Shown: in pieces, positions 34,676-43,119 of the stretch
How positions within the stretch are numbered: position 1 is the stretch's first letter
How the letters are laid out: each line of letters opens with the position of its first letter
DNA from: Paenibacillus kribbensis
GTDB lineage: Bacteria; Bacillota; Bacilli; Paenibacillales; Paenibacillaceae
Length of the DNA stretch: 64,000 nucleotides
NCBI RefSeq assembly: GCF_002240415.1
Contig: NZ_CP020028.1
Location: 1,032,001 to 1,096,000 of the forward strand
Direction of reading: 5' to 3'
The notes under the pieces: model-generated
Told to the model about the DNA's origin: nothing
Databases searched by the model: none
Seen by the model: the letters and a program-made list of their open reading frames with translations, nothing else
Translations under genes and position numbers: made by a program

Positions 34676-34895
34676 GCGTTAACCTCCTTGTTGAAAAAAA
34701 CAATTTGCAGGTAAAATCCGCTGCTCCGGGCAAATAGTAGTCAGATTATTGTCATTGTACCAGTGATCTCCGGTGCATGCTACCGTCTGCAGTGATCTTG
34801 TCGAAATGCTATGCGTCTGGAGACAATCATCCAAGAATAGCGTATCCCTGTTGAGTATGTATAAGTATAGCTGATGGCGAAAGGAGAGAGGATTG

Positions 34896-35552
34896 ATGAG
34901 ACAGCTTGCAAGCAAGTGGTTAAAGACGAAGGCGCTGCTCCGCCATCCATATACCGCCGTTTATATACCGGAAACGTGTCTATATAGTGAGGAGCAGCTG
35001 CGCATGATGTTGCGGCGACATGCTTTTGTATTCATAAAGCCCGTGAAGGGAGGCGGAGGAAACGGGGTTATGCGCGTTGCAAAGGAGCGTAGGGAATATA
35101 CATGCACGCGTATGGAGAACACATATCGTTTCAATCATTTTAAAGCACTTGTGGACGGAATCAGCAGACTTCGAATCCAGCGGCCGTATCTCATTCAGCA
35201 AGGCATCCAATTGGCAAGCATTCAAGGTCGACCTGTCGACTATCGGGTCAAGGTGGCCAAGGAAGGAGAAAAGTGGATTTTCCGTGCAGTGGTTGCACGT
35301 CATGCCCGCCCTGGTTTGGTTATTACGAACCTGTGCAAAGGTGGAACCCTATTAAAGGGAAGAGAGGCGCTTCGGATGATATATCCCCAGCGGCTGGCTA
35401 TCAAGAAGCGGCGGGAAATCGTGGATCTCACCCGGCACTGTATTCCGGTACTTGAGAGAAGATTTCCAGGGATCGGGCAATTGGGGTTTGATTATGGACT
35501 TGATCCCAATGGACGGGTATGGATTTTGGAGGTAAACACAAGGCCCCAATAA
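34896..35552 (+). CDS. YheC/YheD-family ATP-grasp protein
   Basis: ATP-grasp domain protein of 218 residues, a short member of the endospore coat-associated YheC/YheD family. ATP-grasp features: FVFIKPVKGGGGNGVMRV (Gly-rich loop) near residue 45, IQQGIQLA, and the metal-binding GQLGFDYGLDPNGRVWILEVNTRP at the end. It stops right after EVNTRPQ, earlier than larger family members. AAGGAGAG is 7 bases before the ATG. The ligated substrate is unknown; expression in sporulation is likely from family knowledge. Confidence 0.85.
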   Translation: MRQLASKWLKTKALLRHPYTAVYIPETCLYSEEQLRMMLRRHAFVFIKPVKGGGGNGVMRVAKERREYTCTRMENTYRFNHFKALVDGISRLRIQRPYLIQQGIQLASIQGRPVDYRVKVAKEGEKWIFRAVVARHARPGLVITNLCKGGTLLKGREALRMIYPQRLAIKKRREIVDLTRHCIPVLERRFPGIGQLGFDYGLDPNGRVWILEVNTRPQ

Positions 35553-35631
35553 GATGCCTTGACATGACGTCAAATATAATAAATTTGTACAAACTATGAA
35601 AATATTTTTTTGCATTTAGGCGTCAAAATTC

Positions 35632-35731
35632 TGTGTATAAGTATTGTCCACATTATCCCCTGTCACATACATGGGTTAACGACACTTACCAACAATTTAT
35701 ACACAGGATTTCCACAATTGACTGTGGATAA
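35632..35731. promoter_or_regulatory. DnaA-box cluster upstream of sda
   Basis: Three perfect 9-mers fit TTATNCACA: 35632-35640 (reverse), 35697-35705 (forward, TTATACACA) and 35723-35731 (reverse, TGTGGATAA). A one-mismatch site TTGTCCACA lies at 35644-35652. The last box ends 8 bases before the -35 of the sda promoter. In B. subtilis sda transcription is activated through DnaA sites in the same position. Confidence 0.85.
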
Positions 35732-35739
35732 CAGAACGC

Positions 35740-35768
35740 TTGTTCCGTTTTTAGTATTTTGATAGAAT
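35740..35768 (+). promoter_or_regulatory. sda promoter
   Basis: TTGTTC (35740-35745), 17-base spacer, TAGAAT (35763-35768), directly downstream of the DnaA boxes. Confidence 0.65.
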
Positions 35769-35802
35769 AGATTTTGAAATAAAAGGAAAGGTTGTGTCGA
35801 GG

Positions 35803-35946
35803 ATGGCTATGCTGACGGATGAAATGCTTTTGGATTCCTATCAGATGGCAATCGAGCTTAAACTTGAATGTGACTTCATTGCACTGTTGCTGGCTGAAAT
35901 TCACAAAAGAAAACTAGAGATGAATACAGCCGTAGTCCTTCATTAG
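35803..35946 (+). CDS. sda: sporulation checkpoint inhibitor Sda
   Basis: Protein of 47 residues: LTDEMLLDSYQMAIELKLEC followed by DFIALLLAEIHKRKL. It aligns with B. subtilis Sda (LSDELLIESY.. then DFIELIENEIKRR) over its whole antiparallel helical hairpin. Sda binds the sporulation kinase KinA and blocks phosphorelay entry while replication initiation is active or disturbed. The start is ambiguous: GTG 35794, ATG 35803 or ATG 35809; 35803 matches the family length. The DnaA boxes and promoter upstream and a terminator at 36036 support a monocistronic, DnaA-controlled gene. Confidence 0.9.
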   Translation: MAMLTDEMLLDSYQMAIELKLECDFIALLLAEIHKRKLEMNTAVVLH

Positions 35947-35970
35947 ACCGGACAAGCTCTCGTACTGCGA

Positions 35971-36005
35971 CTGTAAAGCCGTTCAGGGTTCGGATGACTT
36001 TACAG
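35971..36005. repeat. 8-bp inverted repeat downstream of sda
   Basis: CTGTAAAG (35971-35978) and CTTTACAG (35998-36005) pair perfectly, with an inner CCG/CGG. Role unknown; possibly mRNA 3' structure. Confidence 0.5.
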
Positions 36006-36035
36006 ACAATCACTGCAACGAATAGGCACACCGTG

Positions 36036-36088
36036 AAAAAGGGTATTTCACTCCAACGATTCAAATTTGGAGTAAAATACCCTTTTTT
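36036..36088. terminator. bidirectional terminator between sda and the ferredoxin reductase gene
   Basis: AAAAAGGGTATTTCACTCCAA pairs with TTGGAGTAAAATACCCTTTTT with one mismatch; T-rich ends on both strands. Confidence 0.85.
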
Positions 36089-36106
36089 GTCATAGTCTAA
36101 AATAAA

Positions 36107-37111
36107 CTACAATTTCATGTTACTGCTGTGACCCGGTGACAGCTTGGCGTCCGGATCTACATAGACCTTGGCGTTGTTGACTGCCGTAGGTGCTTCACCA
36201 AAGCCAACGGCAATCAGCTTGAGCTTCCCTGGGTAAGTCGTGATATCCCCTGCGGCGAAAATGCCGGGAATATTGGTTTCCTGGCGGGAATCGACCACGA
36301 TGGAGTTATTTTCGATCTCAATTCCCCATTCAGCAATCGGGCCAAGTGTGGACACAAATCCAAAGTTAACGATGACATCGTCTACTTCGATTTCCTGAGT
36401 CTCTTTGGTTTTTACATGTGCGAGCGTGACCTTGGTAATGGTATCTTCCCCATGCAGTTCTGTAATTTCTGTTGGTGTAATGACATTTACCTTGGAAGCG
36501 AGAAGGTTTTCTACACTGTGTTCATGCGCACGGAATTTATCACGGCGGTGAATCAATGTAACCTGTTCTGCAATCGGTTCCAGCATAAGTGCCCAGTCGA
36601 CTGCAGAGTCGCCGCCACCGCTGATGAGCACTTTTCGGCCTGCAAATTTGTTCAGATCGCTGACAAAGTAATGCAGGTTCGTTTTTTCAAAATGATCTGC
36701 GCCAGGCAGTTCCAGTCTGCGTGGTTCAAAGGCACCCACACCAGCGGTAATGATAACCGCTTTACCATGATACTCGCCGCCTTTGTCTGTTTTAATGATA
36801 AAGTGGCGTTCATCCTTTTTCTCTAACGATACGACTTTCTCCTCCAGTCGTACGTCTGGATTGAAGTGATTCATTTGCTGGACCAAATTGTTGACCAGCT
36901 CCTGTGCGGTCACTTTAGGAAAGCCGGCAACGTCATAAATATATTTTTCTGGATAAAGGGCTGCAAGCTGGCCGCCCAGTTGGGGCATACTTTCAATTAA
37001 GGTGACGGATGTCTGACGCATTCCCCCGTAGAAAGCAGCGAATATACCGGCTGGACCACCGCCAATAATAATCAGGTCGCGTAATTCCGCGCCTGTAGAT
37101 TGAGCTGTCAC
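36107..37111 (-). CDS. ferredoxin/flavodoxin-NADP reductase, thioredoxin-reductase-like (YumC-type)
   Basis: Flavoprotein of 334 residues that reduces ferredoxin or flavodoxin with NADPH. FAD motif [12 protein letters not shown] near residue 16, NAD(P) motif [12 protein letters not shown] near residue 164, and the second FAD motif [16 protein letters not shown] near residue 277. The CxxC redox site of thioredoxin reductase is absent, as expected for YumC. A GTG at 37111 has GGAGGTG 9 bases upstream; the longer frame to 37204 lacks a site. It could feed electrons to the radical SAM enzymes of the cell. Confidence 0.9.
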   Translation of the reverse strand: MTAQSTGAELRDLIIIGGGPAGIFAAFYGGMRQTSVTLIESMPQLGGQLAALYPEKYIYDVAGFPKVTAQELVNNLVQQMNHFNPDVRLEEKVVSLEKKDERHFIIKTDKGGEYHGKAVIITAGVGAFEPRRLELPGADHFEKTNLHYFVSDLNKFAGRKVLISGGGDSAVDWALMLEPIAEQVTLIHRRDKFRAHEHSVENLLASKVNVITPTEITELHGEDTITKVTLAHVKTKETQEIEVDDVIVNFGFVSTLGPIAEWGIEIENNSIVVDSRQETNIPGIFAAGDITTYPGKLKLIAVGFGEAPTAVNNAKVYVDPDAKLSPGHSSNMKL

Positions 37112-37348
37112 TCTAAAAACACCTCCGAAAGGGATTATGGTATGAATTATGGATATTGAATCAGTCATATAGAGGTTTAAATAGCCATCGAATGCATGAT
37201 TCATTGCTTCTTATTATAAACTGCCGGATTCCACTTGCAAAGGTAAAGCAATTAATATTTAGTGAACACTTCATGGGCGTAGAAAATACCATTTCAAGAG
37301 AAAAGCTGTGAATATGTAATGATTATGTACCGGAAGGGGTATAGGCAT

Positions 37349-38539
37349 ATGGGCAATATTCCTAAAATTGTGATTGTTGGAGCAGGATATGGTGGCATAT
37401 TGACGGCCCAGCAATTGCAAAAAGAGCTCAAGCACAATGAGGCGAGCGTCACACTGATTAATCGACATGATTACCACTATATTACGACACATCTTCATAT
37501 GCCAGCAGCCGGCACGGATACGATTGAACATTCACGGATTCCGATTGCGCAGCTGATTGATGAGTTCAAGGTCGATTTAGTCAAAGGAACGGTGAAGGAA
37601 ATCATTCCAAAGGAGAAAAAAATCGTACTGGAGGATGGCTCGTTGTCCTATGATTACCTGGTGATCGGGCTGGGTGGGGAGCCGGAAACATTTGGGATTC
37701 CAGGAATGGATAAGTTCGCACTGACGATCCGCAGTATTAACTCTGTTCGCCTGATTCGTGAACATATTGAATACCAGTTGGCTCTCTATAAAAATGACGG
37801 TAAACCAGGCAGACTAAACTTTGTTGTAGGTGGCGCTGGCTTCAGCGGCATTGAGTTCGTTGCGGAACTGGCAGATCGTCTGCCACAGCTGGCCAAAGCT
37901 TATGACATCGATTTTAACCGAATTCAAATCATTAACGTCGAGGCGGCCCCTACGGCATTGCCGGGATTTGACCCTGAGCTGGTGGAATATGCAATGGATG
38001 TTCTTAAGCGCAAGGGGGTTAACTTCCGCATCGGTATTCCGATTAAGGAATGCCTGGAGGATGGCGTAATCGTGGGTGAGGGTGAGAAAATCGAAGCCTG
38101 CACGGTGGTCTGGACGGGGGGTATCCGTGGAAACGGATTGATTGAGAAGGCCGGATTCGAAGTGATGCGTGGCAGGGTGAAAATCGACGATTTTCTACGT
38201 GCGCCGGATCACGATGACATTTTCATTATCGGGGACAGCTCCCTGATGTTAAATCCTGAAGGTCGCCCCTACCCGCCTACTGCGCAAATTGCAATGCAGC
38301 AAGGGGTGATCTGTGCCAAGAATCTGGTCGCTACCCTCCGTAATAAAGAGCTTAACAAGTTCGTATTTTCCAATAAAGGGACGGTTGCCTCGCTTGGAAA
38401 AGGTGAGGCTGTTGCGGTGGTGGGCAAACGCAAAATAAAAGGCTGGGTCGCAGCACAGTTGAAAAAAATCGTTGATCTCCGCTATCTGTTTATCATTGGC
38501 GGGATTCCGCTAGTACTAAAAAAGGGACGGTTTTTCTAA
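37349..38539 (+). CDS. type II NADH dehydrogenase (YumB-like)
   Basis: Membrane-associated NADH:menaquinone oxidoreductase of 396 residues. FAD motif VGAGYGGI near residue 9, NAD motif VVGGAGFSGIEFVAEL near residue 160, and IFIIGDSSLM near residue 291. The C-terminal helix ending VDLRYLFIIGGIPLVLKKG is the membrane anchor of NDH-2. AAGGGG precedes the ATG at 37349; the opening at 37319 is less likely. It is divergent from the ferredoxin reductase gene, matching the Bacillus yum cluster, and is followed by a terminator. Confidence 0.92.
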   Translation: MGNIPKIVIVGAGYGGILTAQQLQKELKHNEASVTLINRHDYHYITTHLHMPAAGTDTIEHSRIPIAQLIDEFKVDLVKGTVKEIIPKEKKIVLEDGSLSYDYLVIGLGGEPETFGIPGMDKFALTIRSINSVRLIREHIEYQLALYKNDGKPGRLNFVVGGAGFSGIEFVAELADRLPQLAKAYDIDFNRIQIINVEAAPTALPGFDPELVEYAMDVLKRKGVNFRIGIPIKECLEDGVIVGEGEKIEACTVVWTGGIRGNGLIEKAGFEVMRGRVKIDDFLRAPDHDDIFIIGDSSLMLNPEGRPYPPTAQIAMQQGVICAKNLVATLRNKELNKFVFSNKGTVASLGKGEAVAVVGKRKIKGWVAAQLKKIVDLRYLFIIGGIPLVLKKGRFF

Positions 38540-38543
38540 AAAT

Positions 38544-38592
38544 AAAAAATCCTGTGCAATCTTGAAGGCTTGACGGATGCACAGGATTTTTT
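38544..38592 (+). terminator. terminator after the YumB-like gene
   Basis: AAAAAATCCTGTGCA (38544-38558) pairs with TGCACAGGATTTTTT (38578-38592). Confidence 0.9.
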
Positions 38593-38615
38593 GGTATGGT
38601 TGCAGAAAATACGTA

Positions 38616-38645
38616 TTGACACATAACTATACGGCATCGTATAGT
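38616..38645 (+). promoter_or_regulatory. promoter and palindromic operator of the marR efflux operon
   Basis: TTGACA (38616-38621), 18-base spacer, TATAGT (38640-38645). A perfect palindrome ACTATACG-gcat-CGTATAGT spans 38626-38645, covering the spacer and -10. This is the expected position for MarR autorepression. Confidence 0.75.
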
Positions 38646-38677
38646 ATGTTTACTAATTACAGAAGGGGACCTTGACA

Positions 38678-39184
38678 TTGAATTCGGAGTTTAATATTAA
38701 ACACGATCCCAATAGAATAAAGTTATTAACAGAAAAATTTCCGCAATTGAACCCGCAATGTTTGAGCACGTTAATTCTTTTTGTACAGACAGCTCATGAG
38801 GTTTACAATGGTGTATGCTCCAGATTGTCCGAATACGGCCTTTCGATCGGAAATCTGAAAATTCTCATGCCTTTGTTTTTGCATGACCGCTCGTTTACTC
38901 CGTCGGAGTTGGCTGATCATTCCGGGGTTACACGTTCGACGGTTACCAGTGTAATCGACAAGCTGGAACGTGACGGTATCATTCAGAGGAGTACGCTCAA
39001 AGACCGTCGCATGACCGCCATTCATCTTACCGAAGCGGGAAAGCAGTTCATGACGGACAGAGTCCCTTTGCTTATCCAAATTTTTTCAAATTTACTATCT
39101 GAATTTGCAGATGAGGATCATGCCCGCTTGGCCGAACTGTTACAGAAGCTTTCTATGGGTGTGGAACGCGTAAAAAGGGAATAA
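38678..39184 (+). CDS. MarR-family transcriptional regulator
   Basis: Winged-helix dimeric regulator of 168 residues. DNA-binding domain: LKILMPLFLHDRSFTPSELADHSGVTRSTVTSVIDKLERDGIIQRSTLKDRRMTAIHLTEAG, residues about 60-122. The TTG at 38678 lies 9 bases after AGAAGGGG; a TTG at 38672 is too close. It is the first gene of a probable operon or regulon with HlyD-like and ABC-2 genes, and the palindrome in its own promoter indicates autorepression relieved by a ligand. Confidence 0.9.
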   Translation: MNSEFNIKHDPNRIKLLTEKFPQLNPQCLSTLILFVQTAHEVYNGVCSRLSEYGLSIGNLKILMPLFLHDRSFTPSELADHSGVTRSTVTSVIDKLERDGIIQRSTLKDRRMTAIHLTEAGKQFMTDRVPLLIQIFSNLLSEFADEDHARLAELLQKLSMGVERVKRE

Positions 39185-39203
39185 TGTTTTTCCTGACACA
39201 AAT

Positions 39204-39223
39204 AGTTAGACGCCGTACTATAA
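39204..39223. promoter_or_regulatory. possible second operator before the HlyD-like gene
   Basis: ATAGT-N10-ACTAT (TAGTTAGACGCCGTACTA core) resembles the half-sites of the palindrome at 38626-38645. It sits 60-80 bases before the HlyD-like start. Confidence 0.35.
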
Positions 39224-39282
39224 GATGGCTAATTTGTTTTTGACATAATGTGCTAAATCCATCATGAAGGAGATTCATTTCC

Positions 39283-40620
39283 ATGAATAAAAAGCTTATT
39301 CCATACGCTTTACTTGTACTTGCACTCGGTACTGGAGGTACGATGATGGCGATGAGCGGCAAAGATGCCGTTAGTATGGCGGCCCAACAAAAAAACACGC
39401 TGCTTACAGCAGATACCGTAAATGTTTCCTTTCAAGGAGTAGGTGGAAGGGTTAAGTCTATTGAAGTCAAGGAGGAGCAGCAGGTGAAAAAAGGCGATGT
39501 CCTCATGACGCTTGATCCTGTTGATCTTGATCTGCAAATTGAAAAATTAAAAACCGATATCACCCAGTCCGATGTGAAAATCAAGCAAGCCAAGGAGGGG
39601 CTGCAAAATCAGTCGGACAAAATTACGGCTTCGGAAAAGCAGGGGGAACTGGATATTCAGGCTGCGCAGGCAGGAGAATCCTTATTGAATCAGGGCACAC
39701 GTGTGGAGGATATTCAAAGGCAAAAGCTGGCTGTTGAAGCGGCGCAGCAATCGGCGGATGCTGCCCAGACAGGGGTGGAGACGGCTAAAAGCAACGCAGA
39801 GATAGCGCAAAAAACAGTGGCCTCCAGACAACAGGCGCTGGATTTGGCCAAGGTCAATTACAAGCGGGTTCAAGCGCTGTATGATGCCGGGGCCAGTACC
39901 AAAGCGGAGCTGGATAATGCCAAAAATCAAATGGACACGGCCCAGGTTGCCCTAGATACAGCCCGGGATCAGATAGAGATTGCGAATAATCAGATTAAAG
40001 CAGCCGGCAAACAAGCCGAAATTGCTAAAAATGGGGTCGAGCAGCAGCAGACCGCGCTAGAGAAAATGCAGGCAGGGGCAACAGCCGAGGAGCGCCAGCA
40101 AGCCCGCATCAAAACAGAAAAGGCCAAGGAAGCATTAACCCAAACGGCCCAGACACGGAAAGATGTCAAAAACAGTGAATACAATGTCGACCTGCTCGTT
40201 CAACAAAAGCAGGCCTTGGCGGTTCAGCTCAAAACACTGGAACTGCAACGTGGACGCATGGTGTTGAAGGCAACGACTGACGGCAAGGTCACACGTGTCG
40301 TACCGAAACTGGGTGAGATCGTCTCCACGGGGGCAACAGGTGCAGTTATTGAAACAAACCAGCTATACTATGATATTTATGTGGATGAGGCTTCCTTGAC
40401 CAAGTTTAAAGCAGGAGGCAATGTTACTTCCCATGTCGTTGCTTTAGATAAAGATATCCAAGGCACGGTAAGATACATCACCTCTGCTCCACAGTACACG
40501 AATATGAGAATGAGCCGCGATAAAGGTCTGGCGGATATCAGTTCTTTCCAGGTGCGTGTCAATGTAGAGCGGACTCCTGAATTGTTGCCTGGCATGACAG
40601 TGGAGGTTAAAACACGATGA
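39283..40620 (+). CDS. HlyD-family membrane fusion/adaptor protein
   Basis: Protein of 445 residues with an N-terminal membrane segment, a biotinyl-lipoyl half domain (VNVSFQGVGGRVKSIEVKEEQQVKKGDVLMTLD), a very long Gln/Ala-rich coiled coil (residues about 85-320), the second lipoyl half (LKATTDGKVTRVVPKLGEIVSTG) and a C-terminal beta-barrel. AAGGAGATTCATTTCC precedes the ATG. It overlaps the ABC-2 permease gene by four bases (ATGA). It probably links the permease to the outside in export of a toxic compound. Confidence 0.9.
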   Translation: MNKKLIPYALLVLALGTGGTMMAMSGKDAVSMAAQQKNTLLTADTVNVSFQGVGGRVKSIEVKEEQQVKKGDVLMTLDPVDLDLQIEKLKTDITQSDVKIKQAKEGLQNQSDKITASEKQGELDIQAAQAGESLLNQGTRVEDIQRQKLAVEAAQQSADAAQTGVETAKSNAEIAQKTVASRQQALDLAKVNYKRVQALYDAGASTKAELDNAKNQMDTAQVALDTARDQIEIANNQIKAAGKQAEIAKNGVEQQQTALEKMQAGATAEERQQARIKTEKAKEALTQTAQTRKDVKNSEYNVDLLVQQKQALAVQLKTLELQRGRMVLKATTDGKVTRVVPKLGEIVSTGATGAVIETNQLYYDIYVDEASLTKFKAGGNVTSHVVALDKDIQGTVRYITSAPQYTNMRMSRDKGLADISSFQVRVNVERTPELLPGMTVEVKTR

Positions 40621-41789
40621 GAGCATTCGCTGATGAATGGAAGCATTTGTTCAACGGCAAGATGGTTTACATTATCCTGTTCGTTCCTATTGTTGTCGCT
40701 GCTATGTTCGGTTATGTCTTTAAAAATAATCAGATCAACGATGCTTCAATAGCCGTAGTGGATCTGGACCATAGCAATTACAGCCGGCAGCTTATTAATA
40801 AATTGGACGCATCCCAATATATCGATGTTCGTTATGTGCAGGAAAATGAGGCCGATCCGAATTTGTTTTTATATAATGAAAAGTTTTTTGCGGTGATCTA
40901 TCTTCCGGCTGGCCTGGAGGAAAATCGGCTCAAAGGAATTCAGAGCAATATTGGCTTTTATGTAGATAACACGATGGGGGCGGCAACAGGGAATCTGCGC
41001 TCAGCCGTGGCTGAAGTGATTTCGACGGAAAATGCGACGCTGGCTGGCGGGAGTCTCAAGGCTATGGGGTTAAGCGACAGCCAGCTGACGGGGATGACCA
41101 CCAATATGCTGCTCCAGCAACGCCTCTTATATAATCCGACAAACTCGACACTTATGACCTCGGTTATAGGCTTTGTCAATACGGTCATGATTTCATTAAT
41201 TGGCTCTGCTGCTCTGACGATCGTTCCCCGTTTGCGGGTGAACGGGAAATTGGAGGGGGAATTGGAGCATTGGAGCAATCTGCTGATGCGAGTGCTGCCT
41301 TATGCTTTGGTGGGATGCGCAGCCTTCTATTTGAGTCTTGGTGTACTCAAGCAGGTTGGCGGGCTTCGTTTTGAGGCCAATGTGTGGGAAATCAGTATTC
41401 CATTTTTATTGTTCACCACTACCCTTAGTCTTTTGGGGATGGCCCTGGGATGGACGGCGGCAACCCCGGACAAAGCCTCTTCTCGTATCATGCTGATCAT
41501 GCTCCCATCTTTTTTGCTTAGCGGGGCTCAATTGCCTACAGTCATGCTTCCAGGACCACTGCAAACGATTGGCAACATCCTTCCGCTCACCTGGCAATTC
41601 AAATTTTTGAGGGGAATGGGGTTCAAAGGGGGAGGCTTGCAATATTTTATTCCAGAGCTTGGCGGGTTCTTACTCCTGTTAACCGGCTTATTGCTGGTGA
41701 TCTTTATTTTGATGGCACGGGAGAAAAGAAAATGGGCCAAATCTGTTAATACGCAAGATACGCAAGCAGCTCAGCCAGCCACACCATAA
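40617..41789 (+). CDS. ABC-2 type transporter permease
   Basis: Membrane protein of 390 residues: one N-terminal helix, a large extracytoplasmic domain (residues about 40-180) and five C-terminal helices, as in the ABC2_membrane_3 / YhgE-Pip group. It overlaps the HlyD-like gene and is last in the MarR-controlled set, ending at a terminator. No ABC ATPase gene is present in the operon, so the partner must be encoded elsewhere or the system works without one. Confidence 0.85.
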   Translation: MRAFADEWKHLFNGKMVYIILFVPIVVAAMFGYVFKNNQINDASIAVVDLDHSNYSRQLINKLDASQYIDVRYVQENEADPNLFLYNEKFFAVIYLPAGLEENRLKGIQSNIGFYVDNTMGAATGNLRSAVAEVISTENATLAGGSLKAMGLSDSQLTGMTTNMLLQQRLLYNPTNSTLMTSVIGFVNTVMISLIGSAALTIVPRLRVNGKLEGELEHWSNLLMRVLPYALVGCAAFYLSLGVLKQVGGLRFEANVWEISIPFLLFTTTLSLLGMALGWTAATPDKASSRIMLIMLPSFLLSGAQLPTVMLPGPLQTIGNILPLTWQFKFLRGMGFKGGGLQYFIPELGGFLLLLTGLLLVIFILMAREKRKWAKSVNTQDTQAAQPATP

Positions 41790-41809
41790 AATAAGCTAAT
41801 TCAGGATTC

Positions 41810-41840
41810 GGGCGCCGATCGAGGTGCCCTTTCTTTTTTT
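41810..41840 (+). terminator. terminator of the MarR-HlyD-ABC2 operon
   Basis: GGGCGCC (41810-41816) pairs with GGTGCCC (41823-41829), followed by TTTCTTTTTTT. Confidence 0.85.
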
Positions 41841-41911
41841 ATATTTTCAGGTCATAAGCTCATACTCCCAATGCGTTGTATAATGAAAGAGCAGGCGGAG
41901 ATCAAAATCAA

Positions 41912-41957
41912 ATAAGGATTCCGTAGTCCCCTGAGCGGGAAGTACGAAATCCTCATT
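41912..41957 (-). terminator. probable terminator of hemQ
   Basis: Imperfect hairpin with AGGATT..CGTA arms on either side of a CTGAGC loop, followed on the minus strand by TATTTG. It lies 37 bases past the hemQ stop. Confidence 0.45.
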
Positions 41958-41993
41958 TTCTTGTTCTTGTATAGCTGTTACACCTTTCCCATT

Positions 41994-42773
41994 TTACAGC
42001 TTCAGCATGTCTTCGAATGTTTCTTCATTCAACACGCTGCCGACATAGAAGGAGCCGAATTCACCGTAACGGGCACTCACTTCGTCAAAACGCATTTCGT
42101 AGATGAGCTTCTTGAATTGCAGGGCATCATCGGAGAACAGCGTTACGCCCCATTCCCAATCGTCAAAGCCAACGGAGCCGGAAATGATTTGCTTCACTTT
42201 GCCGGCGTAGCTGCGTCCGATCAAACCGTGGCTGCGCATCAGGGTACGGCGCTCGTCCATCGAAAGCATGTACCAGTTGTCGTCCAGATCACGTTTTTTG
42301 TTCATCGGATAGAAACAAATATAACGGGCCTTGTTCAAAACAGGCTTCAAGCGAGCGACGATTTGCGGATTTTGCATTGGATCTTCATCCTTGCTCAAAT
42401 AGTTGCTCAGCTCCACCACGCTCACATAAGAGTAGGTTTTAGTTGTATATTTGGCGAAGGTTGTCTTGTTGAAATCATTTTCCAGCTTATTGAGATCTTC
42501 CAGCGTTTCACGCAGGTGCAGCATAACGAAATCAGCCTTTTGTCCAACGATCGTATAGACAGCAGAGCTGCCCAGACCCGCTTCCTCGGTAGCGCTCCAT
42601 TCCTTCATAAATTCTTGAAGCTCGTCCAACGCTCCGGCGCGCTCCTCATCGTCTGCCGTTTTCCATGCCGTCCAGTTGATGGACCGGAAATCGTGAAGCG
42701 CATACCAGCCCTCCAGTGTGGAGGCTACTTCGTTGGGTGTTGCCGGGTGTTGTTGAGGTTGATGTTGATTCAC
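41994..42773 (-). CDS. hemQ: coproheme decarboxylase HemQ/ChdC
   Basis: Last enzyme of the coproporphyrin-dependent heme pathway of Gram-positives; it oxidatively decarboxylates coproheme to heme b. It is 259 residues. Catalytic Tyr155 (YPMNKKR), Lys159 and the heme-ligand His182 (RSHGLIGR) are present, each offset by 10 from the well-studied Geobacillus enzyme. GTG start 9 bases after AAAGGAG. It supplies heme for CtaA, SdhC and other cytochromes encoded in the window. Confidence 0.95.
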   Translation of the reverse strand: MNQHQPQQHPATPNEVASTLEGWYALHDFRSINWTAWKTADDEERAGALDELQEFMKEWSATEEAGLGSSAVYTIVGQKADFVMLHLRETLEDLNKLENDFNKTTFAKYTTKTYSYVSVVELSNYLSKDEDPMQNPQIVARLKPVLNKARYICFYPMNKKRDLDDNWYMLSMDERRTLMRSHGLIGRSYAGKVKQIISGSVGFDDWEWGVTLFSDDALQFKKLIYEMRFDEVSARYGEFGSFYVGSVLNEETFEDMLKL

Positions 42774-43119
42774 GATCTACACTCCTTTGCAATCTGTAAA
42801 TGATAATCGGCACAGCCGAAATGATGTGTACTTCAATCTATCTACTTTGCATTCAATCCGTGATGCTTAACCATTATATTGTAGCTCAAAGTAAAACTTT
42901 TCACCAATGAAAGAAGTGTGAAGAATTTTATTTTTGCCGTGATGCAGGTCACAAAGTCATAAAATAGTTAGTATTCGCGAAAAAAGGAGAACACAGACGA
43001 ATACGGCTGCCAAAATGGAGAACAATTGCCCTTATTTTGTTCGTCCCAGCAGAGGGCAAGTATGATAGAATAGAAAAACATCTTGGAGACCGTTATGTCA
43101 GGAAAGGAAGAATGTTGGG
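42774..43119. other. hemQ-dnaB intergenic region
   Basis: 346 bases with no gene. It holds divergent promoters and, at 42938-42953, CGTGATGCAGGTCACA, one mismatch from the Fnr/Crp-type consensus TGTGA-N6-TCACA. A -10-like TAGAAT lies at about 43069 before dnaB. Nothing else is recognised. Confidence 0.4.

Noticed and set aside
35632-35731. Replication origin from the DnaA-box cluster
   Set aside because: No dnaA, dnaN, rpmH or AT-rich unwinding trio context; the boxes fit the sda promoter instead.
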